Origin: Pararhizobium mangrovi
GTDB lineage: Bacteria; Pseudomonadota; Alphaproteobacteria; Rhizobiales; Rhizobiaceae
Direction of reading: 5' to 3'
Length of the DNA stretch: 64,000 bases
Assembly (NCBI RefSeq): GCF_006516965.1
Contig: NZ_VHLH01000001.1
Coordinates: 302,855 to 366,854, forward strand
Position 1 is the stretch's first letter. Every line of letters begins with the position of its first letter. Below the pieces are notes generated by a model. That model was not told where the DNA came from. It ran no database searches and saw only the letters and a program-made list of their open reading frames with translations. The position numbers were made by a program, and so were the translations under genes. Of this stretch, positions 9,084 to 20,380 are shown piece by piece.

Positions 9084-9833
9084 ATGCCCGCTCAGCTTTC
9101 CGTCAATCTTAATGCCGTCGCCATGCTGCGCAACCGTCGCGATCTGCCCTGGCCGAACCTCGTCCATCTCGGGCGGATCGCGCTTCGATCCGGCGCGCAC
9201 GGCCTGACCGTCCATCCCAGGCCGGATCAAAGGCACGTGCGCTTTTCCGACCTGCCGGACCTGCGCGCGCTGATCGACGACGAATTTCCCGAGGCCGAGT
9301 TCAATATCGAGGGCTACCCCTCCGAACCGTTCATCGAACTCGTCGAGCGGATCGAGCCCGACCAGGTCACGCTGGTGCCGGACGATCCCTCGCAGGCGAC
9401 ATCGGACCATGGCTGGGACTTCTGGGAAAACCACGATTTCCTGAAGCCCGTCGTCGCCCGCCTGAAGCGCGCCGGCATGCGCGTTTCGCTGTTTGCCGAT
9501 GCCGGGCTCGACGAAAAGGGCATGCGGCTGGCGAGCGAGACCGGAACGGACCGTATCGAGCTCTATACGGGACCCTACGGCGCCACGCACGACGATCCTG
9601 CCGCCGCCGAGGCCGAGATCGAAAGGCTCGGCATCACGGCGGACGCCGCCGCCGGGCTCGGTCTCGGGGTCAACGCCGGCCATGACCTGACGGTCGAGAA
9701 CCTGCCGCCGCTTGCAGCCCGCATCGCCAATCTCGCGGAGGTTTCGATCGGCCACGGGCTGACGGCGGACGCGCTGGAGTTCGGCATGGCGAAAAGCGTT
9801 CGCCGTTTCGTCGAGGCGTGCCGGCCCGCCTGA
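9084..9833 (+). CDS. pdxJ: Pyridoxine 5'-phosphate synthase
   Basis: The 249-residue protein begins [15 protein letters not shown] and contains [34 protein letters not shown] and GVNAGHDL, all typical of PdxJ, the (beta/alpha)8 enzyme that condenses 1-deoxyxylulose 5-phosphate with 3-amino-1-hydroxyacetone 1-phosphate to make PNP in vitamin B6 synthesis. The variant S-D-H-G-W-D is the alternative (class II) form of the T-S-E-G-G-W-D loop seen in some alphaproteobacteria. It appears monocistronic; a weak hairpin (9845-9859) without a T tract follows. Confidence 0.96.
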   Translation: MPAQLSVNLNAVAMLRNRRDLPWPNLVHLGRIALRSGAHGLTVHPRPDQRHVRFSDLPDLRALIDDEFPEAEFNIEGYPSEPFIELVERIEPDQVTLVPDDPSQATSDHGWDFWENHDFLKPVVARLKRAGMRVSLFADAGLDEKGMRLASETGTDRIELYTGPYGATHDDPAAAEAEIERLGITADAAAGLGLGVNAGHDLTVENLPPLAARIANLAEVSIGHGLTADALEFGMAKSVRRFVEACRPA

Positions 9834-10009
9834 ACGGCTTTTACCACCGTTCGACGGTGTGTCGTCGAAGCGTGACTTGACCCGCGTCGCGAACGGGTCG
9901 AAGACCGCTGCATTGTCATGCCGAGCCGAGACCCGCCGATCCTCGCGATCGATCGTTCTCGCGTCGCGCGCGCCGCGTATTTTCGCACGCTTTCCAACGA
10001 GCCTTCACG

Positions 10010-11224
10010 ATGACCCAGAGTCTGTTCAAGACCGCACTCATTCTTGGCCTGCTCACGGCCATCGGTCCCTTCGCGATCGATATGTACGTGCCGGCGCTGC
10101 CGGCGATCGGTGAGAAACTGAACGCGGACGTGCCGCATGTTCAGGCGAGCCTGATGGTGTTCCTGGGCGCCGTGGCGCTCTGCCAGGTCTTCTACGGGCC
10201 GGTGAGTGACATGATCGGACGCAAGCCGCCGCTTTATTTCGGGCTCGTCCTCTTCATCGTCGCCTCGATCGGCGCCGCCATGGCGCCGACGATCGGCTGG
10301 CTGATCACGGCACGCATCGTCCAGGGCATCGGTGCCTGCGCGATGATGTCCCTGCCGCGCGCGATCGTGCGCGATTTCCACACCGGCCCGGAAGCCGCAC
10401 GGCTGATGACGCTGCTGATGCTCGTGCTCAGCGTCTCGCCGATCCTCGCGCCGCTGACGGGCAGCCTCATCATCAAGGCGTGGAGCTGGCGCGGCGTCTT
10501 CGTCTTCATGATGCTCGCCGCCGTTCTCGGCATCTTCCTTCTCGCCTTCGCACTGCCTGAAACGCGGCCGCCCGAAAAACGGGTCGAAAGCGGCATCTCC
10601 CACGCGCTGGCAAGCTACGCCATGCTGCTGCGCGATCGCCGCTTCATGGGGCTGAGCTTCATCGGCGGCTTCGGCATCTCGAGCTTCTTCGGCTTCATCG
10701 CCAATTCGTCATTCGTCTATATCGACCATTACGGGCTCGGGCCGACGTCCTACGCGTTGTCGTTTTCCGTCAACGCCATCGCCTTCATCGGCATGGCGCA
10801 GACGACGTCCTATCTCGCCCAGCGCTACGGCTTTTCCCGCATCGTCGCGACGGCGGCGGCGGGCTTCTGCATCGTGGCAATGATCCTCTTCGGCCTGTTC
10901 GTCGCCGGGATCGACGGGTTGCCGGTGCTGATGGTCTTCCTCTTCGTCGCGTTCGGGTTCCTCGGCATCATCATTCCTTCGTCGGCGGTGATGGCGCTCG
11001 ACGACCATGGCGAGATCGCGGGCAGCGCTTCGGCGCTGATGGGAACCGTGCAGATGGTCACGGCGGCGATCGTCATGGCCGTCGTCAGCGCCTTCTTCAA
11101 CGGTACGGCGCTGCCGATGGTCGGTGGTATTGCCGCCTGTTCGCTCGTCGTGCTCGCGCTGTCGCTCGCCATCGTGCGTATTCCGTCGGCGAACGAATCC
11201 GTTTCCCAGGCCGCTTCCGGCTGA
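10010..11224 (+). CDS. MFS multidrug exporter, Bcr/CflA family
   Basis: A 404-residue protein with about twelve hydrophobic helices. The first helix GPFAIDMYVPALPAIG is the Bcr/CflA signature, and GPVSDMIGRKPPLYFG is the MFS motif A between helices 2 and 3. Members are proton-driven drug or metabolite exporters in the inner membrane. The start has only a weak ribosome site. The 176 bp upstream contain no other gene. Confidence 0.93.
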   Translation: MTQSLFKTALILGLLTAIGPFAIDMYVPALPAIGEKLNADVPHVQASLMVFLGAVALCQVFYGPVSDMIGRKPPLYFGLVLFIVASIGAAMAPTIGWLITARIVQGIGACAMMSLPRAIVRDFHTGPEAARLMTLLMLVLSVSPILAPLTGSLIIKAWSWRGVFVFMMLAAVLGIFLLAFALPETRPPEKRVESGISHALASYAMLLRDRRFMGLSFIGGFGISSFFGFIANSSFVYIDHYGLGPTSYALSFSVNAIAFIGMAQTTSYLAQRYGFSRIVATAAAGFCIVAMILFGLFVAGIDGLPVLMVFLFVAFGFLGIIIPSSAVMALDDHGEIAGSASALMGTVQMVTAAIVMAVVSAFFNGTALPMVGGIAACSLVVLALSLAIVRIPSANESVSQAASG

Positions 11225-11358
11225 CACGGCGAGCGCATGCGGCGAACGGGCGGATCATCCGCGCGTTCCGTGCGTTGACGCGTCGGGATGGCAGCGGTGG
11301 TGGAGCGCGACGCGTGCGCCATCGCGTCGCCATCGCCGAATGCGGAAGGGACGGGTCC

Positions 11359-12696
11359 ATGGACGAGCGCCATCGCGTGATCATCGTCGGTTGCGGTTTC
11401 GGCGGACTTTCGGCCGCGCAGCGCCTGAAGGACGTCGACGCCGGGGTGACGCTGATCGACCGGCGCAACCACCATCTGTTCCAGCCGTTGCTCTATCAGG
11501 TGGCGATGTCGGTGCTTTCGACCGCGGATATCGCCTGGCCGATCCGGCACCTCTTCAAGGACCGGAAGAACATTCGCACGATCCTCGGCGAGGTCGTCGG
11601 TGTCGATACGCAACGCCGCGAGGTCGATCTCGCGAGCGGTGCCACGCTCGGCTACGATACGCTCGTCCTCGCCACCGGCTCGACCCACGCCTATTTCGGA
11701 CACGACGAATGGGCTGTGCACGCGCCGGGCCTCAAGACGCTCGAGGATGCGACGACGATCCGCCGGCGCATCCTTCTCGCCTTCGAACAGGCGGAACTCG
11801 ATCCCGATCCCGACCGCCGCCGTGCGCTGCTCACCTTCACCATCATCGGCGGCGGCCCGACGGGCGTGGAACTTGCCGGAACGATCGCCGAACTGGCGCG
11901 CGAGACGCTGCGCGGCGAGTTCTCCCGCTTTTCCGTCGACGAGGTTCGCGTCGTGCTCGTCGAGGCGGCACCGCGCATCCTTTCGGGCTTTTCCGAAAAG
12001 ATGGCCGGCTACGCCGAACGCAAGCTCGAAAGTCTCGGCGTGGAGGTGTGGAAGGGACAGCCCGTCAGTGAGTGCGGGCCGAAGGGCGTCACGGTCGGCG
12101 AGAAGATGCTCGAAAGCCGCACGCTCGTATGGGCGGCCGGCGTCGAGGCGTCGCCGGCGGCGAAATGGATCTCCGCGCCGGCCGACAAGGCCGGTCGCGT
12201 CGAGGTCGAGCCGGATCTTTCCGTGCCGGGCCATCCCGAAATCTTCGTGATCGGCGACACGGCTTCCGTCAGCATGCCGAACGGCGATCCCGTTCCGGGC
12301 CTGGCGCCGGCCGCCAAGCAGCAGGGCACTTTCGTCGGCGACCTGCTGCGCGCCCGGCTGACGGGCGGCACGGAGCCGGAGCGCTTCGTCTACCATCACC
12401 GCGGCAGCCTGGCGACGGTCGGCGAGCGCGACGCCGTCGTCGAGATGGGCTGGTTCAAGCTGAAGGGCCGGCTTGCCTGGCTCCTTTGGGGCGTTGCGCA
12501 TATCTATTTCCTGATCGGCACGCGCAGCCGCTTCACCGTCGCGCTCAGCTGGTTCTGGACCTACCTCTTCAGCCGCCGCAGCGCACGCCTCATCACCCAG
12601 CGCGACGCGCTGTCCGGCAAGCCGCCGGAAGGGGAGGAGACCCGCGCCGTCGACGAAGCACCACCGGGTGCTCAGGTTTCCGAAGTGACGCGATAA
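11359..12696 (+). CDS. Type II NADH dehydrogenase (NDH-2 family FAD oxidoreductase)
   Basis: The 445-residue protein has two dinucleotide-binding motifs: VGCGFGGLSAA at about 9-19 (FAD) and IIGGGPTGVELAG near 160 (NAD), and the FAD-contacting FVIGDTASV late in the chain, followed by APAAKQQG. A C-terminal hydrophobic/aromatic stretch (LLWGVAHIYFLIG, WFWTYLF, near 375-410) is the usual NDH-2 membrane anchor. It passes electrons from NADH to quinone without proton pumping. The start at 11359 has GGAAGGG 8 nt upstream. Confidence 0.92.
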   Translation: MDERHRVIIVGCGFGGLSAAQRLKDVDAGVTLIDRRNHHLFQPLLYQVAMSVLSTADIAWPIRHLFKDRKNIRTILGEVVGVDTQRREVDLASGATLGYDTLVLATGSTHAYFGHDEWAVHAPGLKTLEDATTIRRRILLAFEQAELDPDPDRRRALLTFTIIGGGPTGVELAGTIAELARETLRGEFSRFSVDEVRVVLVEAAPRILSGFSEKMAGYAERKLESLGVEVWKGQPVSECGPKGVTVGEKMLESRTLVWAAGVEASPAAKWISAPADKAGRVEVEPDLSVPGHPEIFVIGDTASVSMPNGDPVPGLAPAAKQQGTFVGDLLRARLTGGTEPERFVYHHRGSLATVGERDAVVEMGWFKLKGRLAWLLWGVAHIYFLIGTRSRFTVALSWFWTYLFSRRSARLITQRDALSGKPPEGEETRAVDEAPPGAQVSEVTR

Positions 12697-12765
12697 AGCG
12701 CCCGGCAAACCTCGGTCGTCACCCGATACGCTTGACAGCGATTCGACGCGGCTTTACTGGAGAAC

Positions 12766-12781
12766 CGTACCGTACGGTACG
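12766..12781. promoter_or_regulatory. Perfect 16-bp palindrome, probable TetR operator
   Basis: CGTACCGTACGGTACG is an exact inverted repeat located 105 nt before the TetR start and about 30 nt after a TTGACA hexamer (12732-12737). TetR-family regulators commonly bind such palindromes and repress their own promoter, so this is the likely operator of the TetR-ilvC transcript. Binding is inferred. Confidence 0.6.
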
Positions 12782-12886
12782 CAAATTTCGGGGTATGCTG
12801 CGTATGGTGGTGTTCCGGCAAAAGCCGGACCGTTCCTTCCCGCTCAGGCAGGCGCGGCGATACCCGGTTCGCGATGGACGATCGGT

Positions 12887-14604
<1,718 letters not shown>

Positions 14605-14625
14605 GGCGTTATCGGTTGAATTAAG

Positions 14626-14664
14626 AGGCGGTCGGGGAGCATCGGCTTCCCGGCCGCCTTTTTT
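14626..14664 (+). terminator. Rho-independent terminator after ilvC
   Basis: A GC-rich stem (AGGCGGTCGGGGA pairing with TCCCGGCCGCCT, with G-U pairs and a small bulge) is followed directly by TTTTTT. It ends the TetR-ilvC transcript just before the Nudix gene at 14687. Confidence 0.8.
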
Positions 14665-14686
14665 CGCGTAAGGGGCAGGAAAGCGC

Positions 14687-15391
14687 ATGGGACAGAACGG
14701 CGAATTGCGCGCGATCGAGCGCACGCATCTGGTGCACGTTGCCGCCGGGCACCCCTTCCATGCCGCCAATCACGAAGCGGCGGAGCGGAGCTGGCGGGAG
14801 GAAATTGCCCGCAAGCCGGCGCTCTTCAATGGTCCGGTGATGCTCGCCAGTGCGGTCGATCTCGCCGAGGGGACGGTGCATGCGACCTGCCACACCGTGC
14901 CCTATTCCACCTTTCTCTACTGGCGACGGTGCCGGCCCGTAACGGGTGCCCTGCATCTCTTCGCCATGGCCGTGCCCGTCTCGTCCGACGGCGCAGTGAT
15001 CGTCGGACGCATGGGACCGCAGACGGTCAACGCGGGAACGGTCTACTGCCCGTCCGGATCCTTCGATCCGGACGACCTCACGCCCGAAGGCACGTTCGAC
15101 CCGGACACGAACATGCACCGCGAAGTCGCCGAGGAGACCGGCCTGGACCTCGCGCAGGCGACACCGGAGGCCGGTTACGACCTTGTCGAACTCGGCGATT
15201 TCGTCGTTATTGCGCGCCGTTTCCGCTTTGTCGAAACGGCGGACGTGCTGCTCGAACGGGCGCGTGCCCATATCGCCGAAGAAGACCAGCCGGAGCTGGC
15301 AGAGGTCATGGCCGTTCATTCCGGCGAGGCGATCACCGCGGATTTCGCTGATCATATGCATCCCGTTCTCAAGGCCCATTTCGGCGATTGA
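14687..15391 (+). CDS. Nudix hydrolase family protein
   Basis: A 234-residue protein with a Nudix-type helix near residues 145-155 (REVAEETGLDL, matching R-E-x-x-E-E-x-G) preceded by a glycine region, CPSGSFDPDDL. A divergent N-terminal half (residues 1-95) has no recognised fold by eye. Nudix enzymes cleave nucleoside diphosphate-X substrates using the acidic helix and Mg. The spacing between the glycine and the REVAEE box is longer than the 23-residue consensus, so it belongs to a divergent subgroup. Confidence 0.85.
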   Translation: MGQNGELRAIERTHLVHVAAGHPFHAANHEAAERSWREEIARKPALFNGPVMLASAVDLAEGTVHATCHTVPYSTFLYWRRCRPVTGALHLFAMAVPVSSDGAVIVGRMGPQTVNAGTVYCPSGSFDPDDLTPEGTFDPDTNMHREVAEETGLDLAQATPEAGYDLVELGDFVVIARRFRFVETADVLLERARAHIAEEDQPELAEVMAVHSGEAITADFADHMHPVLKAHFGD

Positions 15392-15407
15392 GCGGGACGG
15401 TTCCTTG

Positions 15408-16469
15408 TCAGGAAGCCGACGATACCGTGAAGGACGGGGAGGCAGTGCCGAAACTCGTCGAGGGTTCGTCGTAGCTTACGCTCTTGTCGTTCGGGCGCGG
15501 TCGCTTCCAAAGTTGCGGGTCGCGTTCCGGGCGCGTGGCGATCCGCGAACCGAACGCCGTTCCAGCACTCCGGGCAGCAAGGGCGACCTTGCGGAAGGCA
15601 CCCGTAGTCGTACGCGTGTCCCACGCCCGGGCGCCGCGGGCGTTGACCGCGAGCCCGATCGCACGATAGGCGCCGAGCGCCGTTGCCACGGCCCATGCGG
15701 AGCGCATCGGCAGATCTCCGAGGCCGATGCGTGCCGAGGCATAGAACGGTTCGGCCGCTTCGAGGAGACGGGTCGCGAGCGCTGCGAGCGCCGCGCGATT
15801 CTCGGGTTCGGCAAGCGTGCCGGGCCGCAGGCCGGCCTCGGCGATCCAGCGTTCGGGCACGTAGACGCGACCGCGATGCGCGTCGTCGACGAGGTCCCGG
15901 GCGATGTTGGTGAGCTGGAAGGCGATGCCGAGATCGCAGGCCCGGTCGAGCGTATTCTCATGCTCGGCACCCATGATCCGCGCCATCAGGATGCCGACGA
16001 TGCCCGCCACGCGATAGCAGTAGGTCAGCGTATCGTCGAACGTTTCGAAGCGCTGGCCCTCGACGTCCATCGTAAAGCCGGCGAGGTGTTCCGTCGCGAG
16101 TGCCTCGGAAAGGTTTCGCCGGCGCGCGAGCAGGCGAAGCGCCTCGAATGCGTCGTTGCCGGTCGGCCGGTCGGCGAAAGCCTCGTGCGTCAGGTGGCGC
16201 AAACGCTTCAGCTTGGCTCTGGCCTCGTTCGCGCTCGGCAGGGCGTGCATGCCGTGGCCGAGCGCCTGACCGTCGATCTGGTCGTCGCAATACCGGCACC
16301 ACGCATAGAGCAGGCGAACGTCGGTTCGCGTATGCCGGTCGAAGAGGCAGGCTGCCGCCGCGAAGCTTTTCGAACCTGCGGAGATGCTGAGTGCCGCAGC
16401 GGCCTCGACACGCCGGGCGCCCGCGGGCAGGGCGGGTCCGACGCTGTCTTCGGCGAAGCTCGACACCAT
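15408..16469 (-). CDS. crtB: Phytoene/squalene synthase family protein
   Basis: The 353-residue protein carries the two aspartate-rich motifs of trans-prenyltransferases: CRYCDDQIDG near residue 60 and NIARDLVDDAHRGRVYVP near 190. It condenses two geranylgeranyl diphosphates to phytoene, the first committed carotenoid step. The ATG overlaps the TAA of crtI by one base (TAATG), so translation is coupled and the pair forms an operon. Preserved YDGRR-like catalytic sites support activity. The C-terminal 30 residues are Arg/Ser-rich and poorly conserved. Confidence 0.92.
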   Translation of the reverse strand: MVSSFAEDSVGPALPAGARRVEAAAALSISAGSKSFAAAACLFDRHTRTDVRLLYAWCRYCDDQIDGQALGHGMHALPSANEARAKLKRLRHLTHEAFADRPTGNDAFEALRLLARRRNLSEALATEHLAGFTMDVEGQRFETFDDTLTYCYRVAGIVGILMARIMGAEHENTLDRACDLGIAFQLTNIARDLVDDAHRGRVYVPERWIAEAGLRPGTLAEPENRAALAALATRLLEAAEPFYASARIGLGDLPMRSAWAVATALGAYRAIGLAVNARGARAWDTRTTTGAFRKVALAARSAGTAFGSRIATRPERDPQLWKRPRPNDKSVSYDEPSTSFGTASPSFTVSSAS

Positions 16470-17965
16470 TACGCCAGACCCGCGTCGGCGAGCATCAACG
16501 CCGCGGTCGCCTTGGCCGAGGCCACGACGCCCGGCACGCCGGCACCCGGATGCGTTCCCGCACCGACGAGATAGAAGTTTTCGAGGACGCGGTCCCGGTT
16601 GTGCGGTCGGAACCATGCGCTCTGCGTCAGCACCGGATCGAGCGAAAAGGCCGAGCCGAGATGCGCGTTCAGCGTGTCGCGGAAATCCAGCGGGGTGAAG
16701 ACCCGGCTCGTTACGAGGTCGCGGCGCAGATCCGGCATGTAATGCGCTTCGAGATAGGCGAGGATCCGGTCACGATAGGCCGGCGCCTCGGCGTTCCAGT
16801 CGATGTTAGCGTTGCCGAGATGGGGCACCGGTGCAAGCACGTAATGCGCCGACTGTCCCGCCGGCGCAAGGGACGGATCGGTCGCCCCCGGCGAGTGGAG
16901 GTAAAGCGAGAAGTCGTGCGGCAGGTTCGGCCCGCGGAAGATCTCGTCGATCAGGTCGCGGTAGCGCGTGCCGAAACACACCGTGTGATGGGCAAGCCGA
17001 TGCCGGTCCGTGTTCAGGCCGAAATAGACCACGAAGAGCGACATGGAAAAGCGCTTGGCAGAAAGGCGTTTCGCCTCGCGCGCACCGCGCCGCGTATGGG
17101 CGAGCAGATCGCCGTAGCTGTGGACGACATCGGCGTTGGAAGCGACGAGATCGGCGGCAAACCGCCTGCCGTCGCGGCAGAGCGCGGCCGTGATCCGCCC
17201 GTCGGTCACGTCGAGCTTTTCGACGTCGCACGAAAGCTCGATGCGCCCGCCGATATCCCTAAACAGCCGGACGAGGCCTTCGATCAGCGCACCCGTGCCG
17301 CCGCGCGGGAACCAGATGCCCCATTTGCGTTCCAGCGCGTGGATGAGCGCATAGATCGAGGGGGTGGAGAAGGGATTGCCGCCGACCAGCAGCGAGTGGA
17401 AAGAGAAGACCTGCCTGAGCTTCTCGTCGGCGATGTGGCGGGCGACACGCTGGTAGACGCTCTGCCAGGCGGCGAGCCCGGCAAGCTTCGGCCCGACCCG
17501 CACCATGTCCCGAAAATGCAGGAAGGGATGGGCCCCGAGGCGCACATAGCCTTCGTCGAAGACGTCGCGCGAATAGGCCAGAAAGTCGCGATAGCCGGCG
17601 ACGTCGTCCGGGTTGAAGGCGGCGATCTGCCGGTCGATCGCCTCCTGATCGCCATTGTAGTCGAAGGACGTGCCGTCTTCCCAGCAGAGCCGGTAGAACG
17701 GGTCGACGGGCATCAGGTCGACGTAATCGGCGAGTTTGCGCCCTGCGGCGGCGAAGATCTCCTCGAGGGCGGAAGGATCGGTCATCACCGTCGGGCCGGC
17801 GTCGAACACGAAGCCCTCGTCCTCGTAGACGTAGGCGCGCCCGCCCGGCTTGTCGCGGCGTTCGAGGACGGTGGTCGCAATGCCGGCCGCCTGAAGGCGC
17901 ACGGCAAGGGCAAGGCCGCCGAACCCCGATCCGACGACGACGGCGGTCTTTGGCTTGATGCTCAA
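16469..17965 (-). CDS. crtI: Phytoene desaturase (CrtI-type)
   Basis: The 498-residue protein has the N-terminal FAD motif VVVGSGFGGLALAVRL (GxGxxG at 12-17), then ERRDKPGGRAYVYEDEGFVF, and the bacterial-type phytoene dehydrogenase C-terminal signature NFYLVGAGTHPGAGVPGV. It desaturates phytoene stepwise to neurosporene or lycopene. The chosen start is a TTG at 17965 with GGGAGGG upstream; upstream sequence in frame is not protein-like. Only crtI and crtB are present here; crtE, a cyclase or later enzymes must be elsewhere. The 292 bp before it hold no gene I can support. Confidence 0.93.
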   Translation of the reverse strand: MSIKPKTAVVVGSGFGGLALAVRLQAAGIATTVLERRDKPGGRAYVYEDEGFVFDAGPTVMTDPSALEEIFAAAGRKLADYVDLMPVDPFYRLCWEDGTSFDYNGDQEAIDRQIAAFNPDDVAGYRDFLAYSRDVFDEGYVRLGAHPFLHFRDMVRVGPKLAGLAAWQSVYQRVARHIADEKLRQVFSFHSLLVGGNPFSTPSIYALIHALERKWGIWFPRGGTGALIEGLVRLFRDIGGRIELSCDVEKLDVTDGRITAALCRDGRRFAADLVASNADVVHSYGDLLAHTRRGAREAKRLSAKRFSMSLFVVYFGLNTDRHRLAHHTVCFGTRYRDLIDEIFRGPNLPHDFSLYLHSPGATDPSLAPAGQSAHYVLAPVPHLGNANIDWNAEAPAYRDRILAYLEAHYMPDLRRDLVTSRVFTPLDFRDTLNAHLGSAFSLDPVLTQSAWFRPHNRDRVLENFYLVGAGTHPGAGVPGVVASAKATAALMLADAGLA

Positions 17966-18257
17966 CGGCCCTCCCGTCCGTACGCCGATCGAAGCGAGCG
18001 AGGCGCGTTGGCCGGCATCGCTCGAATGAAGACGGATTTCGCGGCGCCGGGCGGCGGCGCGAGAATACCCGACCTGGAAGCGATCATAGCTGGCGTATCC
18101 GATCGAAGGAAGACGGCGCCGGCTGCGCCGCACCGTTACCGGCGCGCCGTTTCAGCGCACGCCACCGGGCATGAAGGAGAAAGGTCCGAACGAAGACGGC
18201 CACGCGCGTCGCGGTGTCGCCTTCCGCCGTCTTCGAAGCGCGATGGCGCGCGGGCGA

Positions 18258-18467
18258 TCACGGGTGGTCGCGTCTTTCGCTACGCCAACCGTCGCGGTCG
18301 CGAAACGGCGCGTTCGCCCGTCTCGGCAACTCTTTTTCCACCGCCTCGCGGGAACCGAAATCCCTGCCGCAGACTGGACAGATCACCCGGGCGTCCGCGC
18401 CACCCTCGGCCTCGACGCGGGCTTCCACGTCGCAACGGTTGCAGATGATGCTGAAATCCCCGTCCAT
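18258..18467 (-). CDS. Small zinc-ribbon protein
   Basis: A 69-residue ORF has two CxxC knuckles, CNRCDVEARV and VICPVCGRDF, 20 residues apart, the pattern of a small zinc ribbon. The C-terminal half is Arg-rich. The ATG at 18467 has a strong AGGAG 6 nt upstream, which supports translation from here rather than from the longer frame to 18503. No function can be assigned; such proteins often bind nucleic acid or serve as partner subunits. It lies between crtI and the phospholipase D gene. Confidence 0.7.
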   Translation of the reverse strand: MDGDFSIICNRCDVEARVEAEGGADARVICPVCGRDFGSREAVEKELPRRANAPFRDRDGWRSERRDHP

Positions 18468-18626
18468 GGCTTGCTCCTGACCCTCGAAGGGGCGGGTAGC
18501 CACCCACGGTCCATGCTGTCATGCTCATATGTTAATCGGAAGACGTCGCTGCCCTGGACCTTAGGACGGCAACGCTTTTGACAGAATCGGCTCGCTGGGG
18601 TAACCGCTGAACATCACGTCCCGCCT

Positions 18627-20069
18627 TTGTCGCCTTCCCCGGGAGTTTGCGCGATTTCCCTGTCTCCGATTCTCGAACCGGGCAACACCTGCTGGCGCGT
18701 CGAGCGGGCGAACCGCTTCGCCGTCATCATCGACGGCCAGGAATACTACCGGGCGGTCAAACGCGCCGTGCTCAATGCCAAACGGCAGGTCGTCCTCATC
18801 GGCTGGGATTTTGATACGCGCATCGAGATCGAGCCGGACGAGCAGACGCTCGAGGGTCCGAACCGGCTCGGCGCCTTCCTGAACTGGATCGCCAAGCGGC
18901 GCGATGGCCTGCAGATCAACATCCTCAAATGGAATCTCGGCCTGCTGGAATCGCTGAAGCGCGGGGAGACGCCGCTCTTCATCCTGCGCTGGATGGTTTC
19001 GAACAACGTCCAGCTCAAACTCGACGCGGCCCATCCGGCAGCGGCCAGCCACCACCAGAAGATCATCGTCATCGACGACAAGCTGGCGTTCTGCGGCGGC
19101 ATCGACATCACCAAGGGCCGCTGGGACACGCGCGAGCATCTGGATCACGATCCGAACCGGCGCTCGGGCAGGGGCAAGCTCCTGGGGCCGTGGCACGACG
19201 CCACGACCTGCGTGGACGGCGACGCGGCCAAGGCGCTCGGCGAACTCGCGCGCATGCGCTGGTTCCGGGGAACGGGCGAGCAGATCGAGGCGCCGGAGGT
19301 CGACGAGGATCCCTGGCCGGACATGATCGAACCCTTCGTGCGCGACGTCGATATCGGCATCGCGCGCACGATGGGCGCCTTCGGCGAGTACGAGGGCGTC
19401 GTCGAGATCGAGCGCGCGACGCTGGCGGCGATCGAGAGTGCCGAGCGGTCGCTTTACATCGAGAGCCAGTATTTCGCCTCGCGCAAGATCGCCGAGACGA
19501 TGGTCCGCCGGCTCGCCGAGCCGGACGGCCCGGAGATCGTGCTTCTCAACCCGCGTTCGCAGGACGGCTGGCTGGAAGAAAAGACGATGGGCTCGGCACG
19601 GGCGAAGCTCCTGAGCTACGTCAGGCGTCAGGATGTGCACGACCGCTTCCGCATCTTCTATCCCGTCGCGGCGAAGGACACGCCGATCTACGTGCACGCG
19701 AAGATCATGGTCGTCGACGACCGGCTCCTGAAGATCGGTTCCTCGAACCTCAACAATCGCTCGATGGGCTTCGACACGGAGTGCGATCTGGCGCTCGAGG
19801 CGAACGGCGAGGAATGGCTGCGGGAGCGCATCGTCTCCGTGCGCGACAGCCTGCTCGGCGAGCATCTCGGCGTATCGGCCGAAACCGTCGCCGAGCATAT
19901 GCGCGAAACCGGTTCGCTGATCGCCACGATCGACGCGTTGAACCAGGACGGCCCGCATCTGGCACCGCTTCAGGTGCGCGCGCTCGATCCGGCCGACGAA
20001 ACGTTGTCGGAAATGGAGATCGTCGATCCGATCCGCCCGCCGGGAGTGCGCGGAAGCTTCGGCTTCTGA
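18627..20069 (+). CDS. Phospholipase D family protein (two HKD motifs)
   Basis: The 480-residue protein contains two HKD motifs: HHQKIIVIDD near residue 145 and HAKIMVVDDRLLKIGSSNLNNRS near residue 358, each H-x-K-x4-D. A preceding FCGGIDI and later GSSNLNNRSMGFDTE are typical of bacterial PLD proteins. They hydrolyse or transfer phosphatidyl groups; they may act in cardiolipin or phospholipid turnover. No signal peptide is seen, so the location is cytosolic or membrane-associated. The TTG at 18627 is the only start upstream of the conserved region, and its ribosome site is weak. Confidence 0.88.
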   Translation: MSPSPGVCAISLSPILEPGNTCWRVERANRFAVIIDGQEYYRAVKRAVLNAKRQVVLIGWDFDTRIEIEPDEQTLEGPNRLGAFLNWIAKRRDGLQINILKWNLGLLESLKRGETPLFILRWMVSNNVQLKLDAAHPAAASHHQKIIVIDDKLAFCGGIDITKGRWDTREHLDHDPNRRSGRGKLLGPWHDATTCVDGDAAKALGELARMRWFRGTGEQIEAPEVDEDPWPDMIEPFVRDVDIGIARTMGAFGEYEGVVEIERATLAAIESAERSLYIESQYFASRKIAETMVRRLAEPDGPEIVLLNPRSQDGWLEEKTMGSARAKLLSYVRRQDVHDRFRIFYPVAAKDTPIYVHAKIMVVDDRLLKIGSSNLNNRSMGFDTECDLALEANGEEWLRERIVSVRDSLLGEHLGVSAETVAEHMRETGSLIATIDALNQDGPHLAPLQVRALDPADETLSEMEIVDPIRPPGVRGSFGF

Positions 20070-20380
20070 GTGAACGGTCCGTTCACGGCCGTCGCGTCGC
20101 AAACGGGTTCACGCGTCGGCGCCTTTCGGGGTTATACGGAAGCGCCGGGCGGCAGTTCAGCCGATCGTGAGCGTATCGGCTCTTCCCAACCGTTCCGTTC
20201 GTGCCGTATAGCACGCTGAGCCTGCCCCCCATGGCGAAAGCGCCTCGCGCCTTTGCGCTTGCCGGTGCCTCCCGCAACGACAAGGCCGCTAGTCGCTTTC
20301 GAAACGTTCTCCCGTCGTTCGCAAGGCCGCGGTCCGCAATGGTGCCGTCGGCCGTTCCTTGAAGGAAATGTTCGCCCGCA
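20070..20380. other. Intergenic region with a short inverted repeat
   Basis: This 311-bp gap between the PLD and FUSC genes contains GTGAACG-GTC-CGTTCAC at 20070-20086, a perfect 7-bp-arm hairpin immediately after the PLD stop. There is no T tract, so it may be an operator or a weak terminator. The rest shows no ORF, RNA gene or clear promoter that I can support. Confidence 0.4.

Noticed and set aside
9845..9859. Hairpin after pdxJ as a terminator
   Set aside because: Only 6 bp and no T tract.
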